49,005 bases of DNA. Source: a virus. Below the pieces are notes generated by a model. The model did not search any database. It was given only the letters and a program-made list of their open reading frames with translations, and was not told the DNA's origin. The stretch spans positions 1 through 49,005 of the IMG/VR virus record IMGVR_UViG_3300048592_000344, one strand, 5' to 3'. This document shows, one piece after another, positions 38,985-45,529 of this stretch. The stretch's first letter is position 1. Every line of letters begins with the position of its first letter. Made by a program: the position numbers and the translations under genes.

Positions 38985-39198
38985 TTGCTTTCGTGTCCTT
39001 CTTGATGATCCAGAGTCGGGTTTCGCTGTCCGTAGGTGGCTGGACAAAGGTTAGGTTGGTCAGGCCAAGCTTCTTGCGTTCGGCGTAGAGTTGGTTGCGA
39101 AGAAGCTTGGGGTTGTTCGTGATAACAGAAACACCGACCTCGGCCTCGTTAGCGAGGAAGAGGAGGTGGGTTAGGTCGGGCTTGGGGAGCATGTTCAT
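38965..39198 (-). CDS. Hypothetical protein, 77 aa
   Basis: Begins MNMLPKPDLTHLLFLANEAE with a beta-alpha-beta pattern (VGVSVITNNP, LTFVQPPTD, RLWIIKKD) and a hydrophilic tail. The ATG at 39198 is preceded by GGAGCC. It overlaps the RHH-like gene by 20 nt. Function is unknown. Confidence 0.65.
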   Translation of the reverse strand: MNMLPKPDLTHLLFLANEAEVGVSVITNNPKLLRNQLYAERKKLGLTNLTFVQPPTDSETRLWIIKKDTKANGQTEG

Positions 39199-39216
39199 GT
39201 TGGCTCCAGCGTTTGT

Positions 39217-39318
39217 CGGATAGGCAGCAAGCACGGGAGGAGTCCAATCCACGCGCGCGGCACCAGTGGTATGGGGGTCATCCTGGGAGGGAGGGATACC
39301 GCCGGGGCTGCCTATCCG
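39217..39318. repeat. Perfect 12-bp inverted repeat in a gene-free spacer
   Basis: CGGATAGGCAGC (39217-39228) and GCTGCCTATCCG (39307-39318) are exact complements, 78 nt apart, between the 77-aa gene and the terminator of the 179-aa gene. The enclosed part has further short complementary words (GGTAT / ATACC). Possible structured leader RNA; a 28-codon frame inside (39195-39281) lacks a ribosome site. Confidence 0.55.
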
Positions 39319-39331
39319 AGAAAGGCTGGAA

Positions 39332-39347
39332 GGGGGCCGAAGCCCCC
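39332..39347 (-). terminator. Hairpin terminator after the 179-aa gene
   Basis: On the minus strand GGGGGC-TTCG-GCCCCC, a very stable 6-bp stem with a UUCG loop, starts 12 bp past the stop at 39360 and is followed by a T/C-rich stretch. Likely a terminator, perhaps leaky. Confidence 0.6.
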
Positions 39348-39359
39348 AACCAAACTTCG

Positions 39360-39899
39360 TTAGTGAGCCGGTTCGGGCGAAGCCTTGGCCAGGTCGCCCA
39401 GGTCCAGGCCGTCGAGGGCGTCGGTAGCGGAAGCTTCGCGGGCCTTGACCCGGCGCTTGGCCTCCTTGAGAACGTCCTCGCGTTCGGCCATCTCCGCGAT
39501 CTTGGCGTCGTAGGCTTCCTCGCCGATCTTCTCCTTGATCGCCTTGACGGTGAGCTTCTTGGAAGCGGCCCAATCCGCGAACATGCCGCGAGCGATGCGG
39601 AGAGCCTCGACCTCGACGGGATCGGTGGACTTGCGCCCGCCGCCGACAGAAGCGAGGGTGAAGACGTAGGCGGCGTCATACTCAGCGACAGCAGCGGCGA
39701 TGGTATCGACAGTCGGTTCGCCCTCTTTTGCAGTGCCCTCGACGGCGGCTTTCACTTTCGAGGCCATGTTGTTCCGAACGTTCTCGGCACGGACCTGGTT
39801 CAGCGCCTTGGCCTCGGCCTCGGTGATGACATGGCCAGCAAGGTAGGGTTGAAGGACCGGGAACATCTGCCCGGCGATGGTGATCTCTTTCGTGGTCAT
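39360..39899 (-). CDS. Hypothetical early protein, 179 aa
   Basis: Start at 39899 (MTTKEITIAGQMFPVLQPYL) has GAGGAG eight bases upstream; the longer frame runs into the promoter. The N-terminal part is helical (HVITEAEAKALNQVRAENV), then SVGGGRKSTDPVEVEALRIA and a long charged helix. With its own promoter, strong ribosome site and terminator it looks like an abundantly made monocistronic product, perhaps DNA-binding. No family is recognised. Confidence 0.75.
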   Translation of the reverse strand: MTTKEITIAGQMFPVLQPYLAGHVITEAEAKALNQVRAENVRNNMASKVKAAVEGTAKEGEPTVDTIAAAVAEYDAAYVFTLASVGGGRKSTDPVEVEALRIARGMFADWAASKKLTVKAIKEKIGEEAYDAKIAEMAEREDVLKEAKRRVKAREASATDALDGLDLGDLAKASPEPAH

Positions 39900-39974
39900 G
39901 GTAAGCTCCTCGTGATGTTGCGCGGGATTGCGCGGGGGATAGCGGCGGTCGGTGGCCAATGGGGCCATGCGACC

Positions 39975-40003
39975 TTTTTAGACTACTGCGGGGGGAAAGT
40001 CAA
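39975..40003 (-). promoter_or_regulatory. Leftward sigma70-type promoter
   Basis: TTGACT (40003-39998), a 17-nt spacer and TAAAAA (39980-39975) on the minus strand, about 75 bp before the 179-aa gene. The 48-nt block 39989-40036 repeats 1930-1977 with five mismatches, so the two promoters are related. Confidence 0.7.
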
Positions 40004-40029
40004 GAAGTGTTTGCGGGCTATGTCAGTTG

Positions 40030-40064
40030 GATATGGGCGTTTTCACGGTGGTAAGAGCCGGCTC
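40030..40064. promoter_or_regulatory. 35-nt operator-like element E
   Basis: Starts GATATGGGCG, core TTTTCACGGTGGTAA, ends GAGCCGGCTC. It is the most diverged member. It lies 26 bp upstream of the -35 box at 40003-39998, an activator-like place. Confidence 0.55.
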
Positions 40065-40108
40065 TAACTGGACAGCAGCCCGCGTGCGGCGAGGTCATCG
40101 GGGGTCAT
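40064..40108 (-). CDS. Possible 14-aa micro-ORF
   Basis: Reads MTPDDLAARGLLSS then TAG. Its ATG overlaps the stop of 40105-40491 (ATGA), but nothing else supports it. It may be the vestige of a gene cut at element E. Confidence 0.2.
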   Translation of the reverse strand: MTPDDLAARGLLSS

Positions 40109-40491
40109 GGCTTCGGCTCCTGGATGAGGGCGCGGATCGGCTTGGAAATCGCCTGCCTAGCCAACTGCCGCCGCAACACACCAGCTTTCGGGTCTCGCCG
40201 CAATAACGACGCAACAGCCGCATCGCCTGCAACCCTTGCCGCCTCCCGCAGCTTTGCGTTCACCGCCTCTTGCAGCATCCGGTCCAGCGCGGCCTTGGCG
40301 TCGGCGGGCGTGAGGGCGCGGATGCGGGCCGAAGCTGAACTGCACACTCCTGCCTCTCTATTGGCTGCATCACAAGCTTCTGCCGCCCCCTCCACCGCCG
40401 CAGCGATCAGCGCCTTGGCCGATCCGGGGCCGTAGACCTGATCCATCAGGCCAAACGCGGTGCCGTAGGGGTTTTCAAGGGGGTTGGTCAT
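40105..40491 (-). CDS. Hypothetical protein, 128 aa
   Basis: Ala/Arg-rich helical protein (MTNPLENPYGTAFGLMDQVY start, basic tail RQLARQAISKPIRALIQE). Possibly nucleic-acid binding by charge, but no domain is recognised. It overlaps the 53-aa membrane gene by ATGA and ends the operon running down from 45298. Confidence 0.7.
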   Translation of the reverse strand: MTNPLENPYGTAFGLMDQVYGPGSAKALIAAAVEGAAEACDAANREAGVCSSASARIRALTPADAKAALDRMLQEAVNAKLREAARVAGDAAVASLLRRDPKAGVLRRQLARQAISKPIRALIQEPKP

Positions 40492-40649
40492 GGCTGGGCC
40501 TCCGGCAGCATAACATAAGCGCAGCTAGGCACATTGTGCCGCGCCATGCAGTCGCGCCTTTCCAAATACGATCCAAGGGCAATCCATGGGACAACCCCGG
40601 ACCAGAAACATATCCAAAGGATCAAGAATATCCCGCCGATGGTGTCCAT
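40488..40649 (-). CDS. Single-pass membrane protein, 53 aa
   Basis: A short gene with an AGGAGA ribosome site. A strong N-terminal membrane helix (residues about 4-28, IGGIFLILWICFWSGVVPWI) is followed by a polar tail with two Cys (RRDCMARHNVPSCAYV). The start is one base after the stop of 40651-40818 and the stop overlaps the next ATG (ATGA). Small Cys-tailed membrane proteins of this type recur in phages with no known role. Confidence 0.7.
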   Translation of the reverse strand: MDTIGGIFLILWICFWSGVVPWIALGSYLERRDCMARHNVPSCAYVMLPEAQP

Positions 40650-40650
40650 C

Positions 40651-40818
40651 TCATTCTCCTGTTCCGAAGTTCATGGGCTGGCTGTCGATCCACTGTTCAA
40701 GCCGGTCCCACAAATCCTGAATGCGCGGCGTGCCTTCCTCTTGGATTGCGCGCCGCAACTCGTTCTTCGTGGCGTGGATCGTGCTGAACTTCACGCGGCC
40801 ATAACGGGGGTCAGTCAT
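40651..40818 (-). CDS. Small hypothetical protein, 55 aa
   Basis: Start at 40818 (MTDPRYGRVKFSTIHATKNE) overlaps the stop of the preceding gene. Mostly helical (ELRRAIQEEG, IQDLWDRLEQWI). Function is unknown. Confidence 0.65.
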   Translation of the reverse strand: MTDPRYGRVKFSTIHATKNELRRAIQEEGTPRIQDLWDRLEQWIDSQPMNFGTGE

Positions 40819-41089
40819 GGCGCACCTCGCGGGCGGCAATCATGGCGTCGGCGTAGCGGTATGCCTGCCGTGCGATAATCTGTTCACGGCTTCCGGTAGC
40901 CTCAGTGGCCCAAGGCAAGACATTTATCTTGGTGTCCATTACGCCCCGTGTTTTCCTGTCGTAGTCCTCAACAGCCTGTGGAAGCGCCTGCCCCGCGAAC
41001 CAGTCGCGCAGGGACATGCCGGGCGCATATGGGGTGGCCGTCGTCTCAATGGGAAACGCGGGCCCGCCGTCTTTCGGTTGTTCGGTCAT
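40811..41089 (-). CDS. Hypothetical protein of the DGGPAFP/SLRDWFAG type, 92 aa
   Basis: Starts MTEQPKDGGPAFPIETTATP. The combination DGGPAFP ... GMSLRDWFAGQAL and the C-terminal helix ARQAYRYADAMIAARE is common in uncharacterised phage and prophage proteins. Start at 41089 lies 2 bp after the stop of the previous gene. Role is unknown. Confidence 0.75.
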   Translation of the reverse strand: MTEQPKDGGPAFPIETTATPYAPGMSLRDWFAGQALPQAVEDYDRKTRGVMDTKINVLPWATEATGSREQIIARQAYRYADAMIAAREVRHD

Positions 41090-41090
41090 G

Positions 41091-41315
41091 TCAGTCCACC
41101 GTTTCATCAAAGTCGAGTTCGTCAGCGAGGGCAAGGATGCTGGCTTGCGCAGCCTCGGGCAGCTTGGAGAAGCTGATGTTGTGGCCGAGAAGTTGGACCT
41201 CCTCAACGGTTATATCGTCCATCCAAGCTCCTTCGGGTTCAACAACCTTGTAGCCGTAGAAGAGGACAGTTAGCTCCCCGCCCTGAAACTTGGCCATGTT
41301 TTTGCTAGTCGGCAT
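41091..41315 (-). CDS. Hypothetical protein, 74 aa
   Basis: Start at 41315 (MPTSKNMAKFQGGELTVLFY) has GGAGG upstream. Beta-rich first half, acidic helical second half. It overlaps the end of 41305-41535 by 11 nt. Function is unknown. Confidence 0.65.
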   Translation of the reverse strand: MPTSKNMAKFQGGELTVLFYGYKVVEPEGAWMDDITVEEVQLLGHNISFSKLPEAAQASILALADELDFDETVD

Positions 41316-41535
41316 TTTTCTTTCCTCCGATGATGTTTGCGTGGATGCAGGCGGCGTGGATACGCTTGGCCCAGAGGCCGCCAGCACGGGACATGCCCAC
41401 ACCAGCGGCTCGACGGCGAGCGTGGGCTATACCCTGGGCTAGGCTCTGCGTTTGCACAACCTTTTCCTTCGGGGATAGCTTTCGCTTGCGAATGAGGTGT
41501 TCGCCTTTCCAGGTGTCGTCAGTCAAAGTAACCAT
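41305..41535 (-). CDS. Hypothetical basic protein, 76 aa
   Basis: Begins MVTLTDDTWKGEHLIRKRKL. Lys/Arg-rich helical middle (SPKEKVVQTQSLAQGIAHAR), C-terminal CIHANIIGGKKNAD. It starts 17 nt inside the end of the helicase gene. Possibly nucleic-acid binding given the charge. Confidence 0.6.
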   Translation of the reverse strand: MVTLTDDTWKGEHLIRKRKLSPKEKVVQTQSLAQGIAHARRRAAGVGMSRAGGLWAKRIHAACIHANIIGGKKNAD

Positions 41536-42973
41536 CCGTGTTGATGTAGGTGAGGTTGCACTTGCTCCGCGTGGCGAGGACGTAGGCGAGGTTAAGGTCC
41601 TGGCCCTCACCGCTGAGGAGGTCGGGATCGAGGATGAAGACGTTGTCCCACTCCGCACCCTTGGCTTTATGCCCGGTGGCGAGGTCGGTTTTGCCTTCGT
41701 AGTTGAAGACCTCCTTGGCGAGGGAGACAGCGCCGAAGAGAGTGTCGGAGTTTTCGATGAAGACGAGAAGGCACTCGCACCGTTCGGCAAGGCTATCTTT
41801 GGCAGATTGCTTGCGAAGCTTGGCTTCCTTCTCCGCCTTGTAGCGAGAGAGGGCAAGGATAACGTCAGCTTGGCGCATGTTGGGAGGGCCGAGGTTCTCG
41901 AGGATTTTGACGAGGGAAGCTGCGATGTCTCGGCCCCAGACGTTGGGACGACGACCAGCTTTCAACATGCGGAGCGCGGTGCGGAAGAGTGGAGCGTTGT
42001 TCCGGCAAAGGATGGCGCTGCCCTCGGGAATGTCGGCCATGGACCAGACCTTGAGATAGGTAACGCTGCCGGGGTTGTTTGGATTGTTCTCCCATGCCTC
42101 TATCCGAGTTGCATGGTGGCGAACGTGGGAGCAGATGGTGCTGGGGCAGCGGAAGGTGGTGGAGAGGTGGAGGGTGGTCATGTTGAATCGGGAGCGGAGG
42201 AGGGGCATCCCCTCAGTATGCGCTCCGCGGAAAGCGTAGATGGCCTGAAGGCTGTCGCCCACGGCGATGAGGCGGCGCTTGGCAACTTTGGTCAGCATGA
42301 CGTGGTTGAGTTCGGACAGGTCCTGGGCCTCATCGACTAGGACGTTGGAGAAGATTGGGAAGCTGCAGCGGATGACAGTTGGCAGAAGGAGCTGGTCGGC
42401 GAAGTCGATGTTACCTTTGAGGGCTTCTTCGAAGGACTTGGTTAGCACCTCGATGATGACCTCACGTTGAACGGAGGATAGGTCCTCAGGGAACATCTCG
42501 AAGAACTCCTCGTTAGTCATGAGAGGCTCGCACTTGCTGCCGAGACGGTCGGCGATTGAGTCGGGAACGTGGCCGTGGTTTTTGGCAGCGGCGATGGCTT
42601 GCCCGGTATCCCGCATCTCGTCGAAAAGGTGTTGCTGTTCGTCCCCTGGGCGGGAGGCGATGGCCTCTAGAAGGAGGTTGTGGCACTTGCCTGCAGATAG
42701 CTGCAAGCGCCGACCGACGTGCTGCCCCCAGACCTTGTGACCGAGGCTGTTCAACGTCGAGCATTGGACGTTGGCCGGCATCTTCTTGCTCATCTCTTCC
42801 GCGATCTTCTTGTTGAAGGCGAGGCAGAGAGTGTTGCCGTCGAGGAAGCGGCAAAGCTCTACAAGGGTGGTGGTTTTGGCTGCTCCGGCGAGGGCCTCGA
42901 TGAGGAGGTTGTCCGAGGTGTTGCGGACGAAGGCGAAGATGTTGAGTTGTTCTTGGGTCCAGGAGTGGGTCAT
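41519..42973 (-). CDS. Superfamily 1 (UvrD/Rep-like) DNA helicase
   Basis: 484 aa. Q-like motif WTQEQLNIFAFV at the N-terminus, Walker A EALAGAAKTTTLV (27-39), Walker B NVLVDEAQDLSEL (near 215), motif III GDSLQAIYAFRGA, motif IV LSTTFRCPSTI and motif V/VI region TGHKAKGAEWDNVFIL with VLATRSKCNLTYI at the end. All SF1A motifs are visible, so it should translocate on ssDNA. Shorter than UvrD (about 720), as usual for phage versions. Starts coupled to 42970-43257. Confidence 0.9.
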   Translation of the reverse strand: MTHSWTQEQLNIFAFVRNTSDNLLIEALAGAAKTTTLVELCRFLDGNTLCLAFNKKIAEEMSKKMPANVQCSTLNSLGHKVWGQHVGRRLQLSAGKCHNLLLEAIASRPGDEQQHLFDEMRDTGQAIAAAKNHGHVPDSIADRLGSKCEPLMTNEEFFEMFPEDLSSVQREVIIEVLTKSFEEALKGNIDFADQLLLPTVIRCSFPIFSNVLVDEAQDLSELNHVMLTKVAKRRLIAVGDSLQAIYAFRGAHTEGMPLLRSRFNMTTLHLSTTFRCPSTICSHVRHHATRIEAWENNPNNPGSVTYLKVWSMADIPEGSAILCRNNAPLFRTALRMLKAGRRPNVWGRDIAASLVKILENLGPPNMRQADVILALSRYKAEKEAKLRKQSAKDSLAERCECLLVFIENSDTLFGAVSLAKEVFNYEGKTDLATGHKAKGAEWDNVFILDPDLLSGEGQDLNLAYVLATRSKCNLTYINTDGYFD

Positions 42974-43257
42974 TTGCGGGCATCCTTCAGCACGGCGTTC
43001 ATAAGGGCGGCAAAGTCGAGAAGCTGTGGTTGGTGACGGTAAAGGGCCTCGATAGCTTCAAAGGGAAGAGCGAGGCGGTTGATGGTGGCGGCGGCTTGCA
43101 TCTTCTCGAGAGATGCTTGGCCCCAATCTCTTCCGCTATCATCGGCGTAATAGTAGCTGGCGTTGGACAGCTTCTTGATGATGTGAAAGAGCTCGGCGGC
43201 TGTCGCCTTGTTAAAAAGCGGTGCATCGACTGGAATGTTGTAGATGATGTCGGTCAT
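42970..43257 (-). CDS. Hypothetical protein, 95 aa
   Basis: Helical protein (MTDIIYNIPVDAPLFNKATA start; C-terminal LMNAVLKDARK). Has the GGAGTCC leader and overlaps the helicase start by ATGA. It may be a helicase partner by coupling only. Confidence 0.65.
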   Translation of the reverse strand: MTDIIYNIPVDAPLFNKATAAELFHIIKKLSNASYYYADDSGRDWGQASLEKMQAAATINRLALPFEAIEALYRHQPQLLDFAALMNAVLKDARK

Positions 43258-43266
43258 GGTGGACTC

Positions 43267-43371
43267 CTAGGTTTTCAGAAGAAGATAGATTGGGTAGGTG
43301 GCAAGTAGCGCAGCTAGGCCGATAGCGAAGGCCACGGCAAGCTGGAGGAGGATATGAAGGAAAGGACCCAT
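43267..43371 (-). CDS. Single-pass membrane microprotein, 34 aa
   Basis: Almost entirely one hydrophobic helix: MGPFLHILLQLAVAFAIGLA, then ALLATYPIYLLLKT. The ATG is one base after the TAA of 43373-43681, with AAAGGA upstream, and the TAG ends just before the GGAGTCC site of the next gene. Exact fit into the operon supports it. Function is unknown. Confidence 0.65.
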   Translation of the reverse strand: MGPFLHILLQLAVAFAIGLAALLATYPIYLLLKT

Positions 43372-43372
43372 G

Positions 43373-43681
43373 TTAGAGGTCCTTTAGAAGGTCGTTAACC
43401 TCGTCTTCCGATAGCACACGGATGGTCTGAGAATAGGCTTTGTATTCCGGGTTGATCTTGCGGAGCTGGAGAGAGTGAAGGGCGACGGAGAGATCGACAA
43501 AGCTGCCGACGCAGAAGGTGGCGGTGCGAGAGTTGCGCCAACGAAACACATCATGTCCCATCCGCTCGACGTGGAAGGAGTGATAGGAACCAGGCTCGGG
43601 GTTTAGCCAAGCTTCCTTCTCTTCCTCAGTAAGATCGCGATATTGGGAGGCGTCGGTGGCGCCGAGATCGTAGCTTTTCAT
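43373..43681 (-). CDS. Hypothetical protein, 102 aa
   Basis: Starts MKSYDLGATDASQYRDLTEE. Contains a compact aromatic region (YHSFHVERMGHDVFRWRNS) and a helical C-terminus. ATGA overlap with 43678-44088. No family is recognised. Confidence 0.7.
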   Translation of the reverse strand: MKSYDLGATDASQYRDLTEEEKEAWLNPEPGSYHSFHVERMGHDVFRWRNSRTATFCVGSFVDLSVALHSLQLRKINPEYKAYSQTIRVLSEDEVNDLLKDL

Positions 43682-44088
43682 TCTTTGTTCTTCTCCTCAA
43701 ATTCGGCAAGGAAGCTGTCGAGGTCGGCTTCGCGAGAAGCGACCTCATGTGGGGTTAGCACGGGGGCTTCGAGGGTCTGCTTGGACAGATCGAGTGGGGT
43801 GCCATCGGGGAGGGTGGCGACGAAACCGAAGCCACGAGGCTCGACGATGACAAAGTTCTGCTTCGGCTTTCGGCGGACCATGAGATGATCGAACTGGCAG
43901 GTGAAGTCCTTGCCTGCGTCTTTGTTCTGCTGGCGGAGGAGGACGCGGTAGGCGTTGGCCCTGCCGTTCCAAGTTACCGCTTGAGCGGGGGTGGCAAAGT
44001 CAAGGCGGACTGAGCCGTGCTTTCCTGCCGCCTCGAAGACTTGGTGAATGTCCACATAGCTGAGGACGGATTTGGAATAGGCGGTCAT
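43678..44088 (-). CDS. Hypothetical protein, 136 aa
   Basis: Alpha/beta protein with SVRLDFATPAQAVTWNGRAN, FTCQFDHLMVRRKPK and FVIVEPRGFGFV, ending in an acidic helix. Looks like a small globular enzyme or DNA-binding domain, but I do not recognise it. Confidence 0.7.
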   Translation of the reverse strand: MTAYSKSVLSYVDIHQVFEAAGKHGSVRLDFATPAQAVTWNGRANAYRVLLRQQNKDAGKDFTCQFDHLMVRRKPKQNFVIVEPRGFGFVATLPDGTPLDLSKQTLEAPVLTPHEVASREADLDSFLAEFEEKNKE

Positions 44089-44098
44089 GGGTGCCTCG

Positions 44099-44335
44099 TT
44101 AAATTCGGGTGGCAGAAGCAGCGTGGGTGGGGCGAGGACCTTCGTCGGGCTCGATCACCCCTCCGGCTTGGGTCACGCGGAAAGCGTGGAAGGGGAGGTT
44201 GTTTTGCATGGCAAGGGCCTTGGCGAACTCGATGATGGCGATCTCGTCGAAGGAAACGGCGAGGCTAGTGCAAGTCAAGTCGTTTGCGTTGAGGCCCTCG
44301 AGGATGTAGAAAGTGGAGGTGTGGACCTTGCTCAT
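44099..44335 (-). CDS. Hypothetical protein, 78 aa
   Basis: Begins MSKVHTSTFYILEGLNANDL with a beta-alpha pattern and a hydrophilic tail. It overlaps 44332-44562 by ATGA and precedes the 136-aa gene by 10 bp. Function is unknown. Confidence 0.65.
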   Translation of the reverse strand: MSKVHTSTFYILEGLNANDLTCTSLAVSFDEIAIIEFAKALAMQNNLPFHAFRVTQAGGVIEPDEGPRPTHAASATRI

Positions 44336-44562
44336 TGATCAAGCTTTCCTGCTGCGGTTGCGCGAGAGCGGAGGAGGAACTCCGCGTCGATCCAAGTCAT
44401 GCGGGTGAGGGCGGCGAAGGCCTCGATGATGCCGATCTCTTTGCCGAAGAAATATTCTTTTTTCTCGGGGTCGGTGGCCCGCTTGTATTCGACTTTAGCC
44501 GCTGCATACTCGGTGATGCAGGTTTCGATAGCGACCTCGGTGATGTGGCGATGGAGGGTCAT
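44332..44562 (-). CDS. Hypothetical protein, 76 aa
   Basis: Start at 44562 (MTLHRHITEVAIETCITEYA) lies 1 bp after the stop of 44564-44854. All-helical, with a YKRATDPEKKEYFFGKE charged middle. Function is unknown. Confidence 0.65.
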   Translation of the reverse strand: MTLHRHITEVAIETCITEYAAAKVEYKRATDPEKKEYFFGKEIGIIEAFAALTRMTWIDAEFLLRSRATAAGKLDQ

Positions 44563-44563
44563 G

Positions 44564-44854
44564 TCAGTTGTCCACGATGGAGGGGCGAGCGTAGCTGATG
44601 AAAATAGACAGGTAGGGCTCGACCTGATAGTAAAGCATGGGCTCGCCTTTGTTGTATTCATCAATCAGCATCTTGACCAGCTTTTCCGCCTTGTCCATGG
44701 CGCTAGGACTTAGCTCGGCAAGCCAAAGTTGCATCAGCCGACTCTGCATCTTGCAAAGCGCCGACTTCCGACCATCGTAACAGTATTCAACAACTGCTTG
44801 GATGAACTCCCGCGTCGCCTGGAAGTTGAACTTGCGTTGGGTCTCGGTGGGCAT
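44564..44854 (-). CDS. Hypothetical protein, 96 aa
   Basis: Start at 44854 (MPTETQRKFNFQATREFIQA) has the AAAGGAGTCC leader. Helical, with a QSRLMQLWLAELS segment. It begins inside the 3' part of the zinc-ribbon gene (68-nt overlap). Function is unknown. Confidence 0.7.
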   Translation of the reverse strand: MPTETQRKFNFQATREFIQAVVEYCYDGRKSALCKMQSRLMQLWLAELSPSAMDKAEKLVKMLIDEYNKGEPMLYYQVEPYLSIFISYARPSIVDN

Positions 44855-44993
44855 TGGTGGACTCCTTTCGAGGGGTGGGGTTGCCGAAGCGGTCGAGCGT
44901 GGCATAGCTAGGTTGAACGCCGCAATGCTGGCAAATGAAGAGGCCAGCGGAGCGACGGGTGATGCGTTTGGCTCCACACTTGCGACAGTTCAT
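44787..44993 (-). CDS. Zinc-ribbon protein, 68 aa
   Basis: MNCRKCGAKRITRRSAGLFI continues to CQHCG, giving CxxC-x14-CxxC, a classical zinc ribbon near the N-terminus. The start overlaps the stop of 44990-45298 (ATGA) and has GGAG upstream. The C-terminal third overlaps the next gene and may be tolerated read-through sequence. Confidence 0.6.
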   Translation of the reverse strand: MNCRKCGAKRITRRSAGLFICQHCGVQPSYATLDRFGNPTPRKESTNAHRDPTQVQLPGDAGVHPSSC

Positions 44994-45298
44994 AGCAACT
45001 CCACGACTTGACGGCGAGTGAAGAAGAGGGAAAGGGCGGGGGCGAAGAAGAAGTTGGTCTCTGGTCCGATGATGTGCAGCATGGCGACAGTATCGGAGCC
45101 AAGGATGCCTGGGAAAGTGAAGTTCTCGTAACGGCAACTGAAGTAGGCGAGAGACTCTGTTGCTTGCAGCTCGGGGGTTACAAACTTAACCACTTCCTCC
45201 GGCGCGTTGGCTAGCTTGCCGTGCCAGTGCTGCGCTTGCATTGCGGTCTCGAACTGCTCGAGGGAGGCGATGAACTCGATGAAGTCGTAGGTTGGCAT
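44990..45298 (-). CDS. Hypothetical protein, 102 aa
   Basis: Starts MPTYDFIEFIASLEQFETAM. Aromatic-rich beta C-terminal half (YFSCRYENFTFPGILGSD, NFFFAPALSLFFTRRQ). First gene left of the terminal repeat boundary. The ribosome site is GAGGA. Function is unknown. Confidence 0.7.
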   Translation of the reverse strand: MPTYDFIEFIASLEQFETAMQAQHWHGKLANAPEEVVKFVTPELQATESLAYFSCRYENFTFPGILGSDTVAMLHIIGPETNFFFAPALSLFFTRRQVVELL

Positions 45299-45327
45299 GG
45301 CGATCCTCGTCGTGCTTGGCTCAAGGC

Positions 45328-45359
45328 AAAAAGCAGCGCGGGGCTGCCTTTAGCGTCAA
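45328..45359 (-). terminator. Hairpin with T5 tail, overlapped by a TTGACG box
   Basis: On the minus strand GCAGC (45347-45343) and GCTGC (45337-45333) form a stem over a 5-nt loop, followed by TTTTT (45332-45328): a simple terminator or attenuator before 44990-45298. TTGACG at 45359-45354 lies just upstream and could be a -35 box, but no good -10 is seen. Confidence 0.5.
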
Positions 45360-45369
45360 GCGGTAGGAT

Positions 45370-45428
45370 GGGGAAACGGACAGAGGCACTTCGCCTTCAA
45401 GCCCCACGATATTTCTGTCCGTTTCCCC
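45370..45428. repeat. Perfect 14-bp inverted repeat next to the repeat boundary
   Basis: GGGGAAACGGACAG (45370-45383) and CTGTCCGTTTCCCC (45415-45428) are exact complements with a 31-nt loop, in the gene-free interval 45299-45474. It ends 46 bp before the terminal repeat begins at 45475. Possible packaging or cleavage signal, or transcription barrier. Confidence 0.75.
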
Positions 45429-45453
45429 TTCTTCTCTTCACTGCGTGAAGATA

Positions 45454-45486
45454 GGGAGCGAGCGAATGCGAGCTCCCGGGCGCTCC
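45454..45486. repeat. Overlapping hairpins across the repeat boundary
   Basis: GGGAGC (45454-45459) pairs with GCTCCC (45472-45477), and GGAGCG (45455-45460) can pair instead with CGCTCC (45481-45486). The two alternatives straddle the junction at 45475, where a packaging cut would fall if the repeat is terminal. Confidence 0.5.
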
Positions 45487-45529
45487 TATGGGGACAAAGG
45501 CACTAGGTCACACCCAATCTCGGTCCGGC

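Noticed and set aside
39195-39281. 28-codon leader peptide gene ahead of the 77-aa gene
   Set aside because: Its stop overlaps the next ATG, but there is no ribosome site and composition is Pro/Leu-rich; kept only as a remark in the spacer finding.
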